From Dactylosporangium vinaceum (lineage in GTDB: Bacteria; Actinomycetota; Actinomycetes; Mycobacteriales; Micromonosporaceae): 64,000 nt of DNA. This document shows positions 24,820 to 32,570 of the stretch, piece by piece. The notes under the pieces are model-generated. The model was given only the letters and a program-made list of their open reading frames with translations. It was not told the origin of the DNA and searched no databases. The position numbers and the translations under genes are program-made. Where the stretch lies: positions 4,650,001 to 4,714,000 of the forward strand of contig NZ_CP061913.1 in the NCBI RefSeq assembly GCF_019904175.1, read 5' to 3'. Position 1 is the first letter of the stretch. Every line of letters starts with the position of its first letter.

Positions 24820-26007
24820 GTGGTGAGCTCCGACCGTGCGGTCGCCGCGGCCGCACTGACCCGCGCCGTCCTCGTCGGCCGGGCCGTCGCGACGTCGATC
24901 GCGGGCGCGGCGGGACTACTCCTCGTCGCCGACCGGTGGCGCATCGCCGAGGTCCTCGCCGTCGTCGCGGCCGGCACCGCGATCCAGCTCGGCCTCCTCG
25001 CCCGCTGGCCCCGCCTCGCCGCCCGCCCGCTGGCCGCCCTGGCCGCCGACTCCGTCCTCGTCCTGGCCGTGCTCGCGCTGGGCCGCGGCGACATTGCGTA
25101 CTTCTGCTTCGCCGCCGGCGCCGGCGCCCTGGCCGGGGTGCTGCTCGGGCTGCGGGCCGTGCCCGTGTGGGTCCTGCAGGCCGCGCTGGGCTTCGCCGTC
25201 ATCGGTACCGTGCTGCGCCGCCTCGACCCGCCCGCGGAGCTGGCCGCGTTCGTCGTCGCCCTGCCCCTCGCCGGCGCCCTCGCCGGCCTCGGCGCGTCGA
25301 TCCTCACCTCCGCCCTGGCCCGCTACCTGGAGCTGTCCCGCGGCCTGGTCGCCTCGGCCCAGCGCTCAGCGGCCGCCGACGAGCGGGCCCGGCTCGCCCG
25401 CGAACTGCACGACTCGGTGAGCAAGACCCTGCGCGGCGTCTCCCTGGCCGCGCTGGCCCTGCCGACCTCGCTGCGCCGCCAGCCGGCCCTGGCCGAGCAG
25501 CTCGCCGGCACCGTCGCCCAGGGCGCCACCGCCGCCGCCCGCCAGGCCCGCGAGCTCCTCGAGGCCATGCGCCTCGACGTGCCCGACCGCGACTTCGCCA
25601 CCACCGTCCGCGAGCTCTGCGACACCTGGAGCGCGGCCACCGGCGTCGCCGTGCGCACGGTCCTCGAGCCGATCGACCCGCCGATCGCGGTCGGCTACGA
25701 GCTGAGCCGGATCGTGCGCGAGGCCCTGGCCAACATCGCCAACCACGCGTACGCCCACCGAGTCGTGGTCCGCCTGGCCCGCACCCGCCGCGGGGTGCTC
25801 GTCGAGATCTCCGACGACGGGACCGGCTTCGCGGTGCCCCGCGACCTCTCGCGCCTGCAGACGGCCGGGCACTTCGGCATCGTCGGCATGGCCGAGCGCG
25901 CCGCGAACGTGGGCGGGGACCTGCATGTCGACTCCGCGCCCGGGGCCGGCACGACGATCACGGTGCGGGTGCCGCTCGGGGTGCCCGCCGTGGACGGTGC
26001 GGCGTGA
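24820..26007 (+). CDS. Sensor histidine kinase, HisKA_3 (NarX/DesK-like)
   Basis: 395-residue membrane kinase. Several N-terminal hydrophobic segments (about residues 17-150) precede the dimerisation/phosphoacceptor region RARLARELHDSVSKTL, where His is the phosphorylation site. The ATPase domain shows N box REALANIANHAY, G1 ISDDGTGF and G2 FGIVGMAERA. The start is uncertain between adjacent GTG codons at 24820 and 24823. The stop overlaps the response-regulator start by 3 bases (GTGA), so this is a coupled pair. The sensed signal is not apparent from sequence. Confidence 0.9.
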   Translation: MVSSDRAVAAAALTRAVLVGRAVATSIAGAAGLLLVADRWRIAEVLAVVAAGTAIQLGLLARWPRLAARPLAALAADSVLVLAVLALGRGDIAYFCFAAGAGALAGVLLGLRAVPVWVLQAALGFAVIGTVLRRLDPPAELAAFVVALPLAGALAGLGASILTSALARYLELSRGLVASAQRSAAADERARLARELHDSVSKTLRGVSLAALALPTSLRRQPALAEQLAGTVAQGATAAARQARELLEAMRLDVPDRDFATTVRELCDTWSAATGVAVRTVLEPIDPPIAVGYELSRIVREALANIANHAYAHRVVVRLARTRRGVLVEISDDGTGFAVPRDLSRLQTAGHFGIVGMAERAANVGGDLHVDSAPGAGTTITVRVPLGVPAVDGAA

Positions 26008-26651
26008 TCAGCCTGGTGATCGTCGATGACAACCCGATCGTGCGGGCGGCGCTGCGCGGGATCGTCGAGGGCGACGACGAGATGGAGGTCCTCGCCGAGG
26101 CCGCGAACGGCCGGGAGGGCCTCGCCGCGGTCCGGCACCTGCGGCCGACCGTGACACTGCTCGACCATCGCATGCCGATCGCCGACGGGCTGTCGGTGAT
26201 CGGGACGCTCTCGCGGTACACCTGCGTCCTGGTGTTGACGAGTGACGACGACGCGGAGCTCATCGGGGGCATGCTCCACGAGGGTGCCCGCGGCTATCTC
26301 GTGCACGGCGAGTTCGAGCCGCGGGAGCTGCTGCGGGCGGTCCGGGCGGTGGCCGGCGGGCGGGGCTGGCTGTCGCCGATCGCCGCGTCCGTCGCCGCGA
26401 CGATGGTGCGCGACCAGCAGGCCCGCGAGCGGGTCAGGCATCAGCAGGTCCTCGCGCGCCGCCAGTTCGGGCTGACCGACCGGGAGGAGGACGTGATGCG
26501 GCTGCTGTGCGAGGGCCTGTCCAACGCGTCGATCGCCCACCAGCTGCGGCTGACCGAGAAGACGGTGAAGAACCACCTGAACCACGTCTTCGCGAAGCTG
26601 CAGGTCCGCAGCCGCACCGAGGCGGTCATCCGCTGGACGCACGGCCGATGA
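26004..26651 (+). CDS. LuxR/NarL-type response regulator with atypical receiver
   Basis: 215-residue regulator. Receiver: acidic pair in VIVDDNPIV, D54 in TLLDHRMPIADG, Thr79 in LVLTSDDD; the usual conserved Lys after strand 5 is His (GYLVHGEFE, H101). C-terminal LuxR helix-turn-helix: FGLTDREEDVMRLLCEGLSN followed by SIAHQLRLTEKTVKNHLN. The GTG at 26004 overlaps the kinase stop. The Lys-to-His change may alter or slow phosphotransfer. The last 26 bases overlap the convergent LLM oxidoreductase gene. Confidence 0.92.
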   Translation: MISLVIVDDNPIVRAALRGIVEGDDEMEVLAEAANGREGLAAVRHLRPTVTLLDHRMPIADGLSVIGTLSRYTCVLVLTSDDDAELIGGMLHEGARGYLVHGEFEPRELLRAVRAVAGGRGWLSPIAASVAATMVRDQQARERVRHQQVLARRQFGLTDREEDVMRLLCEGLSNASIAHQLRLTEKTVKNHLNHVFAKLQVRSRTEAVIRWTHGR

Positions 26652-27468
26652 ACCGCCCGGCGAACCGCTCCAGCTCGTCCTCGGTGCCGCCGACGACGAC
26701 CCTCGTCACCCCCTCCTCCCGCAGCCGTTCCAGGGTTTCCTCCGTCATCGTCGAGGAGCCCCATCGGGTGTACTGCAGCGCCGAGGGGTCCCGGTCGGCC
26801 TCCTCGGCCGCCGAGCGCACGATCGCCAGCTGAGCGCGCCGCTCCTGCGGCGACAGCAGCCCGCCCGGAAACCAGCCGTCGCCGCGCCGACCGGCCCGCC
26901 GCGCCGCCGCCGCGCTCGACCCGCCGACGTGGATCGGCAGCGGCGCCGCGGGCTGCGGGAAGCTGCACAGCGAGTCGAACGCGAAGAACTCCCCGGCGAA
27001 GCTCACGCCCTGCTCGTCGCCGGTCATGAGCAGCCGCAGCACGTCGATCGCCTCGTCGGCCCGCCGCCCCCGCGACGCGAAGTCGACACCCATCGCCGCC
27101 GCCTCGCCCGGCAGCGACCCGAGCCCGACGGTCAGCAGCCGCAGCCGCCCCTTCGACAGCCGGTCGACAGTGGCCAGGCGCTTGGCGAGGACGACCGGGT
27201 GGTGGTACGGCAGCAGCAGCACCCCGGTGCCGAGCAGCAGCCGCTCGGTCGCCGCGGCCGCGAACAACAGCAGCTCCAGGGGGTCGCCGTAGGGCAGCGT
27301 GGTCGGCACCGGGTGCCCGCCGAACGTGGCGCCCGGGTAGAGCGCGACGTGCTCCGGCACGTACATGCCCTCGAACCCGCAGGCCTCCACGTGCCGGGCG
27401 AACGCGGCGAGCCGGTCCGGGTCGACACCGAACATGGGCGTGCTGTACGACACCGAGAACGTGATCAC
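26626..27468 (-). CDS. LLM-class F420-dependent oxidoreductase
   Basis: 280-residue TIM-barrel flavin/F420 oxidoreductase of the TIGR03619-like actinobacterial group. Seen are the N-terminal strand TFSVSYSTPMFGV, EHVALYPG near residue 46, the ERLLLGTGVLLLPYHHPV region with conserved HHP, and SKGRLRLLTVGLGSLPGE. The C-terminal GGSSAAAARRAGRRGDGWFP is typical. The substrate cannot be inferred from the neighbours. It is convergent with and overlaps the response-regulator gene by 26 bases. Confidence 0.9.
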   Translation of the reverse strand: MITFSVSYSTPMFGVDPDRLAAFARHVEACGFEGMYVPEHVALYPGATFGGHPVPTTLPYGDPLELLLFAAAATERLLLGTGVLLLPYHHPVVLAKRLATVDRLSKGRLRLLTVGLGSLPGEAAAMGVDFASRGRRADEAIDVLRLLMTGDEQGVSFAGEFFAFDSLCSFPQPAAPLPIHVGGSSAAAARRAGRRGDGWFPGGLLSPQERRAQLAIVRSAAEEADRDPSALQYTRWGSSTMTEETLERLREEGVTRVVVGGTEDELERFAGRFIGRASSG

Positions 27469-27509
27469 GCCCGGACGCTAAACGTTGACGCCGGTGTCAC
27501 CGCAAGCCG

Positions 27510-28571
27510 TTAGAAGCGCACGACGTGCCCGGTGCGCGGCGGCGTCTTCCCGGCCAGGACCTCCAGCCAGGCCGCCTGCAGCGCCTCGGGCCCGGACCCC
27601 TCCTCGACGTCGACCCAGTCCCCGGCCGCGAACCGCTCCCACGCCGCGGCGAACCGGGCGTCGAGCCCGTCGCGGCCCCAGTCGCCCGACCGTTTCCGGA
27701 TCCGGGTCGGCGCGAAGAACACCTCCCCGGCGGCGAGGGCGTTGGGCGACTGGGTGGTGAGCCCGACCGCGATGTCCTTGACGAGCCGCCCGCCGAGGTG
27801 GCCCTTGAGCGCGTCCCGCGTGCCGGCGGAGCCGGAAAGATCCAGATACGTCGTGGGTACCGCCGCGAGCGCGCCGATCCGGTCGTAGCCGAGCACCTCG
27901 TCGTAGCAGCCGAGCGACGCGGTGAACGCCACGTTCTCCGGCGAGGTCAGCCCGACCACCCGCGCACCCTTGCCCTGCAGGTCGAACGCCGTCGCATACG
28001 CGGTCTTGCTCGACGCCGAGGACAGCACGACCTGCTCCGCGCCGTACCAGCCGTCGTCGAGGACCTGGTCGGCGAGCATGAACGAGGTGAAGTACAGCGG
28101 CCGGAACAGCACCAGCAGGTCCTCGCGGTCGCGGCGGTAGGCGGCGTCGCCGGTGGTGAGCCGGTACGCGTTGTACGGCGACGGCAGCCCGGCCCGGTGC
28201 GGGCTCTCGTCGCGGAACCCGGCGGCGTCGACCCGGCCCGGCCGCACGAGCAGGTGCCCGGCCGGCGGGAGGTACCCGTAGACGCGCCCACCGACCGGCA
28301 CGTCCGGGTGGTTCGACGCGCTGACGTCGGCGAAGCCCCACAGCGGCACGAGACCCCACCGCGGCTCGAGGCCGACCGCGGCGGGCGGGAAGAACTCCCA
28401 GTAGCGCATGGCGTCGCCGAGTACGGCGTAGGTCACGTTGTTGGCCGTGACCCCGACCCGGTCGACCCGCAGCACCGCCTCGCCGTCGCCCGGGTCCGGC
28501 GGTGCGGTGTCACCGATGGTGGTGCTGGCCAGGTCCTGCCGGTCGACCGCGAACGTCCACATGCCTGTCAT
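27510..28571 (-). CDS. DUF2855 family protein
   Basis: 353-residue protein of the DUF2855 family, related in fold to zinc-less medium-chain dehydrogenases/quinone oxidoreductases: the N-terminal ANNVTYAVLGDAMRYWEFFP and the Rossmann segment VVLSSASSKTAYATAFDLQG are visible. No enzymatic role is established for the family. The ATG at 28571 has a GGGGAG 12 bases upstream; an earlier in-frame TTG at 28619 is less likely. A later ATG at 28562 is also possible. It is upstream of, and on the same strand as, the LLM oxidoreductase, 41 bases apart. Confidence 0.82.
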   Translation of the reverse strand: MTGMWTFAVDRQDLASTTIGDTAPPDPGDGEAVLRVDRVGVTANNVTYAVLGDAMRYWEFFPPAAVGLEPRWGLVPLWGFADVSASNHPDVPVGGRVYGYLPPAGHLLVRPGRVDAAGFRDESPHRAGLPSPYNAYRLTTGDAAYRRDREDLLVLFRPLYFTSFMLADQVLDDGWYGAEQVVLSSASSKTAYATAFDLQGKGARVVGLTSPENVAFTASLGCYDEVLGYDRIGALAAVPTTYLDLSGSAGTRDALKGHLGGRLVKDIAVGLTTQSPNALAAGEVFFAPTRIRKRSGDWGRDGLDARFAAAWERFAAGDWVDVEEGSGPEALQAAWLEVLAGKTPPRTGHVVRF

Positions 28572-28640
28572 TCTGCCGGGTGTCTCCCCTCGTGCGGCAT
28601 CGGCGATTTCACCAGTCAACCGTCCGCACGCCGGTGCCGC

Positions 28641-29540
28641 TCACGGCGCCGGCGTGCGCCGGAACGGGGCCAGGGTGGCGCGCACCGCATCCGCGGCGCC
28701 CCAGTCGTCGTCGAACTGGGCGATGACGGCGAGGTGCTGGCGCAGCTGCAGGATCGGCATCCGCTGCGGCCAGCCGGCGTCGAGCCCGGTCAGCTCGGCG
28801 TAGACGGCGAAGAACCGGCCGGCCTCCGGCGGCGGCGCGGTCGACCACACGTGGGCCAGGTCGACCTCGGCCCAGGTGTAGGACACGGCCGGGTCGATGA
28901 GCGCGGGCCGGCCGTCGGCGGTGGCCATGATGTTCTGGGCCCACAGGTCGCCGTGCGTCAGGCAGGGCGGTCGCGGCGGCAGCAGCTCGGGGAGCCGGTC
29001 GCAGAGCCGTTCGAGGGCGGCCCGGTCGGCGGCGTCGAGGGCCGCGTCGACGCGGGGTTCGCCGAGCCAGCGCAGCAGCCGGTGCCGGGCGAAGAACGCG
29101 TGGCCGTCGTCGTCCCAGGTGTTGACCTGGCGGCGCCGGCCCAGCCAGTTGTCACGGTGCCAGCCGAACCGGGTGCCGGCCGTGCCCAGGTGCAGCCGGG
29201 CCACGGCGTGCGCGGCCCGCTCCCAGAACGCCGCACCGTCGGGCCGCCCGCGCAGCCGCGACAGGACGAGCAGTTCGGGGCTCGCCAGCACCACGTCGGG
29301 CGTCGCCACCCCGCCGAGCTCCCGCAGCGCGGTCAGCCCCTCGGCCTCGGCGGCGAAGACGTCGTCGCCGGGCGGCTCGGCGAACCCCTTGACGAACACG
29401 GCCTCCGCGCTCCGCCGGAACGCGATCCCCGCGAGCGCGGCGAGCCCCCCGGACACCGGCTCGACCCTGACGACGTCGCCCATTCCGGCCCGTCGCAGCC
29501 CGTCGAGGAGCACCGCCCCCGTCTCGGCGGCCGCCGTCAC
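28641..29540 (-). CDS. Fructosamine kinase family protein
   Basis: 299-residue protein of the fructosamine/ketosamine-3-kinase family, which phosphorylates ketosamine adducts on proteins and small amines so that they fall off, a protein-repair role. The phosphotransferase motifs are seen as LTHGDLWAQNIM (catalytic Asp) and LIDPAVSYTWAEVDLAH. N-terminal Lys in VFVKGFAE is the probable ATP-phosphate ligand. The GTG at 29540 overlaps the macro-domain stop (GTGA), so it is translated directly behind that protein. Confidence 0.9.
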   Translation of the reverse strand: MTAAAETGAVLLDGLRRAGMGDVVRVEPVSGGLAALAGIAFRRSAEAVFVKGFAEPPGDDVFAAEAEGLTALRELGGVATPDVVLASPELLVLSRLRGRPDGAAFWERAAHAVARLHLGTAGTRFGWHRDNWLGRRRQVNTWDDDGHAFFARHRLLRWLGEPRVDAALDAADRAALERLCDRLPELLPPRPPCLTHGDLWAQNIMATADGRPALIDPAVSYTWAEVDLAHVWSTAPPPEAGRFFAVYAELTGLDAGWPQRMPILQLRQHLAVIAQFDDDWGAADAVRATLAPFRRTPAP

Positions 29541-30082
29541 GCCGGCCCGTCCAGCGCCCGCGCGGCCCGCCGCGCCGCCTGCAGCGTGTCCTCGTCGAAC
29601 ACCACCAGCCGCACGAGCGTGATCCCGGCCGGCGGCGTGCGCAGCTCCGTCAGCGCCAGCCGGGCCGCATCCTCCTTCGGCCACCGGTAGACGCCCGATG
29701 AGATCAGCGGAAACGCGACGGACGCCGCCCCCAGCTCCGCGGCCACGGCGAGCGAGTTGCGGTAGCAGTCGCGCAGCAGCGCCGAGCGGTCCTCGGTGGC
29801 ACTCCACACCGGCCCGACCGTGTGCACCACCCACCGCGCCGGCAGCCGGCCCGCCGTGGTCGCCACCGCCTGCCCGACCTGGAGCCCGCGCCCGTAGTGC
29901 CCGGCCCGCAACGCCCGGCACTCCATGAGGATGGCCGGCCCGCCCTTGCGGTGGATCGCCCCGTCCACCCCACCCCCGCCGAGCAGCGACGAGTTCGCCG
30001 CATTGACGACCACGTCCACCCGCTCGGCGGTGACGTCCCCGATGATCAGCTCAGCCTCCACGGCCGCCATCATCGCCCACAT
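29537..30082 (-). CDS. Macro-domain O-acetyl-ADP-ribose deacetylase-like protein
   Basis: 181-residue macro domain. ADP-ribose-binding motifs are clear: VVNAANSSLLGGGGVDGAI and, toward the end, PLISSGVYRWPKEDAARLAL. The family hydrolyses O-acetyl-ADP-ribose or removes ADP-ribose from acidic residues. The ATG at 30082 is taken; in-frame ATGs at 30073 and 30070 are alternatives since no strong ribosome site decides. It is coupled by a 4-base overlap to a fructosamine kinase, both being repair-type enzymes. Confidence 0.92.
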   Translation of the reverse strand: MWAMMAAVEAELIIGDVTAERVDVVVNAANSSLLGGGGVDGAIHRKGGPAILMECRALRAGHYGRGLQVGQAVATTAGRLPARWVVHTVGPVWSATEDRSALLRDCYRNSLAVAAELGAASVAFPLISSGVYRWPKEDAARLALTELRTPPAGITLVRLVVFDEDTLQAARRAARALDGPA

Positions 30083-30203
30083 CGACCCCCGCCATCGACC
30101 CTTTTCGCCGTCCGCCTGCCCATTTCCCGCACCGACCGGCCGCCGGCGCCGTGGTGGTGATCGTCGTCGCCCGGTGGCGGGGTGGCCGTGTAACGTGCGC
30201 GCC

Positions 30204-30827
30204 GTGCGAGCGATGGTGGGAGTGCTGGCGGTCGGGATGATCGCGGTGTCGGGGTGTGGTGGCGGGGAGCCCGCGGCGGCCCCGGCGGCCTCGGCGACAA
30301 CGGGTGCGGCGGCGACCGCGGCCAGTGCGTCGGCGGCAATGCCGGTGACGCCGGTGGCGACGCCGACCGCGGCGGGGGTGATCGCCTACACCGTGGTGCA
30401 GCCCAAGACGCTGCTCGGGCGGGCACCGGCCACGGAGACGGCGCTCAAAGAGGACGGCGTCAAGGCCGGCAATGCCTGGGGATCGGCGAGCCAGACGAAG
30501 GCCTCGGGCGCCTACGGGACCGCCGCCAAGAAGAACGTCATTGTCTTCGCCGCGGCCGTCGCCGACGTCCCGGACCCGGCCGCGATGGTGGAGCAGGTGG
30601 CCACGCAGAGCTTCGCCAAGTACACGTTCCACCCGGTGGACGCCGGGCGGGGCGGTGCGGGGCGGTGCTCGGACTCGGCGACGGGCGGCGGGACGCCGAC
30701 GACGCTGTGCCTGTGGGCGGACAACTACGCGGCCGGGATCTTCTACTTCTTCTTCGTCTCCGGGGCCGCGGCCGACACCCTGCTGCCGCAGGCCCGGGCC
30801 GAGGTCGAGGTCGACAAGAACAAGTGA
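30204..30827 (+). CDS. Hypothetical lipoprotein
   Basis: 207 residues. A signal peptide ends in the lipobox VSGCGGG, then a long Ala/Thr-rich low-complexity linker and a C-terminal domain with FYFFFVSG near the end. I recognise no family. The GTG at 30204 is preferred; GTG 30195 and ATG 30213 are in frame. It is followed by a strong 18-bp hairpin that also ends the convergent PhoX gene. Likely anchored outside the membrane. Confidence 0.7.
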   Translation: MRAMVGVLAVGMIAVSGCGGGEPAAAPAASATTGAAATAASASAAMPVTPVATPTAAGVIAYTVVQPKTLLGRAPATETALKEDGVKAGNAWGSASQTKASGAYGTAAKKNVIVFAAAVADVPDPAAMVEQVATQSFAKYTFHPVDAGRGGAGRCSDSATGGGTPTTLCLWADNYAAGIFYFFFVSGAAADTLLPQARAEVEVDKNK

Positions 30828-30828
30828 G

Positions 30829-30870
30829 GGACCGTCGCCGCACCCCGGATCAGGGGTGCGGCGACGGTCC
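30829..30870. terminator. Perfect bidirectional terminator hairpin
   Basis: An 18-bp perfect stem, 30829-30846 pairing with 30853-30870, with a 6-base loop GGATCA. It starts two bases after the lipoprotein stop codon and ends nine bases before the convergent PhoX stop codon. No U-tract. The position and length make a two-way terminator the simplest reading. Confidence 0.9.
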
Positions 30871-30878
30871 GGGCGCGG

Positions 30879-32381
30879 CTAGCCGAGGTACTTCTCCCAC
30901 GGGCCCGTGATGGCGAGCGTGATGCCCGGGACCTGGATGTTGACGAACAGGATCCGGCCGTCGGGGGAGAACGTCGGGCCGGTGAACTCCGAGTAGACGT
31001 TCGCGCCGTTCGAGGTGCCGATGACGACCTGGTTGCGGGCGATCGCGTAGGTCGGGCCGCCGGGGATGGCGCTGAGCACGTGGGAGGCGCGGACGCCGTC
31101 CTCGGCCAGGACCAGGGAGCCCCACGGGGTGACGGTGACGTTGTCGGGGCCGTCGAAGGTCAGGTCGGCGTACTTCGGGAACGGGCCCTCGGACTCGCCG
31201 GCCTGCACATTGTGCGGGAAGTACGTGACGAGCGTGATGGTCTCGTCGGCGTAGTTGTAGAACCAGACCATGCCGTCGTGCTTGGTGGCGTCGGCCGGCA
31301 GGTCGTTGGCGCCGAAGGCGAAGCTGTTGACGATGTAGCAGCCCTTGCTCGTCGACCAGACGCCCTCGAACTTCTTGCCGCGGGTGACGGTGCCGTCGGC
31401 GAACTGGGTGCGGACCGTCTTGGTGCGGGCGTCGCGGTCGGGGACCTCGAGCCAGGTGACCTTGAACGGGCGGCCGAGCTGGGCCGAGGTCAGGTAGGAC
31501 ACGTCGGGCAGGATGCTGCCGTCGTCGAGGCGGATCTGCATCGCCTCCAGCTTGCCGACCGTCTCGTCGAGGCGGTTGGCCAAGCCGGACTGGAGCTTGA
31601 CGTTCTCGGTGTTGGACCAGCGGTAGAACAGGCCGTTGGGGCCGGACGCGTCCTCGGAGAGGTACACGTGCCTGCCGTTGGGCTCCACGGCGAGGGCCTC
31701 GTGCTCGAAGCGGCCGAACGCCTTGATGGGCTTCGGCAGCTGGTACTTCGAGTCGTTGACGAGCACCTCGAAGACGTACCCGTGGTCCTTCTGGTAGGTG
31801 CCCGTCAGGCCCGCCGCGGACCAGGTGGCGCCCGCGTTGATGAACGTCTCCTCGCAGGTCAGCCAGGTGCCCCAGGGGGTGACGCCGCCGGCGCAGTTGC
31901 GCACGGTGCCGGAGATGCCGACCCACTCCTCGCGCTTGGCGCCGTTGCGGTCGGTGGTGATGATCGTGCAGCCGCTGGCGTTCTGCGCGCCCGGGTCGTA
32001 GACGGTGCCCTCGATGTGCGGCACGCCGTACTGCGACATGTGCGGCGTCATCTCGTGGTTCTGGATGAGCGTGAGGCCGTTGCGGTCCGCGCCGACGACA
32101 CCGGTGCCGTCGTGGTACGCCGGGGTCTTGCCCTGGCCGTCGGACAGCTCGGTCTGGCCCTCGCGGGTGACGATCGTGTAGGAGAAGCCCGCCGGCAGGG
32201 CGAGGATGCCGTTCGGGTCGTCGACCAGCGGCGGGAAGGGGCGGCCGGTGGCCGGCTTGCTCTCCGCGGTGCTCGAGGCGGCGGCGGCCGGCTCGGCCAG
32301 GGTGGGCAGCGCACCCGCAACGGTAAGCCCGACACCGGCGGCGGCGCCGCCGGTCAGCACTTGACGACGAGAAATGGTCAT
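30879..32381 (-). CDS. phoX: PhoX-family alkaline phosphatase, Tat-exported
   Basis: 500-residue exported phosphatase of the PhoX (DUF839) family, which hydrolyses phosphate esters using calcium/iron cofactors. The twin-arginine signal SRRQVLTGG begins at residue 4, followed by a hydrophobic stretch and an ALA-rich cleavage site. Family motifs seen include SLVLAEDG and the metal-ligand region NCAGGVTPWGTWLTCEET, whose Cys is conserved in PhoX. Start is the ATG at 32381. Upstream, three 11-base direct repeats form a PHO box at 32432-32464, so induction under phosphate limitation by PhoP is expected. Confidence 0.92.
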   Translation of the reverse strand: MTISRRQVLTGGAAAGVGLTVAGALPTLAEPAAAASSTAESKPATGRPFPPLVDDPNGILALPAGFSYTIVTREGQTELSDGQGKTPAYHDGTGVVGADRNGLTLIQNHEMTPHMSQYGVPHIEGTVYDPGAQNASGCTIITTDRNGAKREEWVGISGTVRNCAGGVTPWGTWLTCEETFINAGATWSAAGLTGTYQKDHGYVFEVLVNDSKYQLPKPIKAFGRFEHEALAVEPNGRHVYLSEDASGPNGLFYRWSNTENVKLQSGLANRLDETVGKLEAMQIRLDDGSILPDVSYLTSAQLGRPFKVTWLEVPDRDARTKTVRTQFADGTVTRGKKFEGVWSTSKGCYIVNSFAFGANDLPADATKHDGMVWFYNYADETITLVTYFPHNVQAGESEGPFPKYADLTFDGPDNVTVTPWGSLVLAEDGVRASHVLSAIPGGPTYAIARNQVVIGTSNGANVYSEFTGPTFSPDGRILFVNIQVPGITLAITGPWEKYLG

Positions 32382-32431
32382 GCCCGCACTCTGCAAATGA
32401 CAGCCGAATGCCGATGTGTCACTGCATGAGG

Positions 32432-32464
32432 GCACCGTGGACGCCCGGTGAACGGCTCGTGAAT
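32432..32464 (-). promoter_or_regulatory. PHO box, three tandem 11-base repeats upstream of phoX
   Basis: On the minus strand the units read ATTCACGAGCC (32464-32454), GTTCACCGGGC (32453-32443) and GTCCACGGTGC (32442-32432), end to end without gaps. They match the actinobacterial PhoP direct-repeat consensus G(G/T)TCAYYYR(G/C)G, the central one completely. The box ends about 50 bases before the phoX start, in the region shared with the divergent kinase gene. Confidence 0.85.
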
Positions 32465-32570
32465 CGACACGAAGGGTAGCCTCACGAGGGTCCGCGCCGT
32501 GCTCCGCCGTCGGCTACTGTGTGTGGATCTTACCCGGTTCGATACGACTGCAGCGGAAAGGTGACGGTCC

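Noticed and set aside
28572..28619. Longer DUF2855 start at TTG 28619
   Set aside because: TTG without a ribosome site and a leader that is not family-like; ATG 28571 is better.
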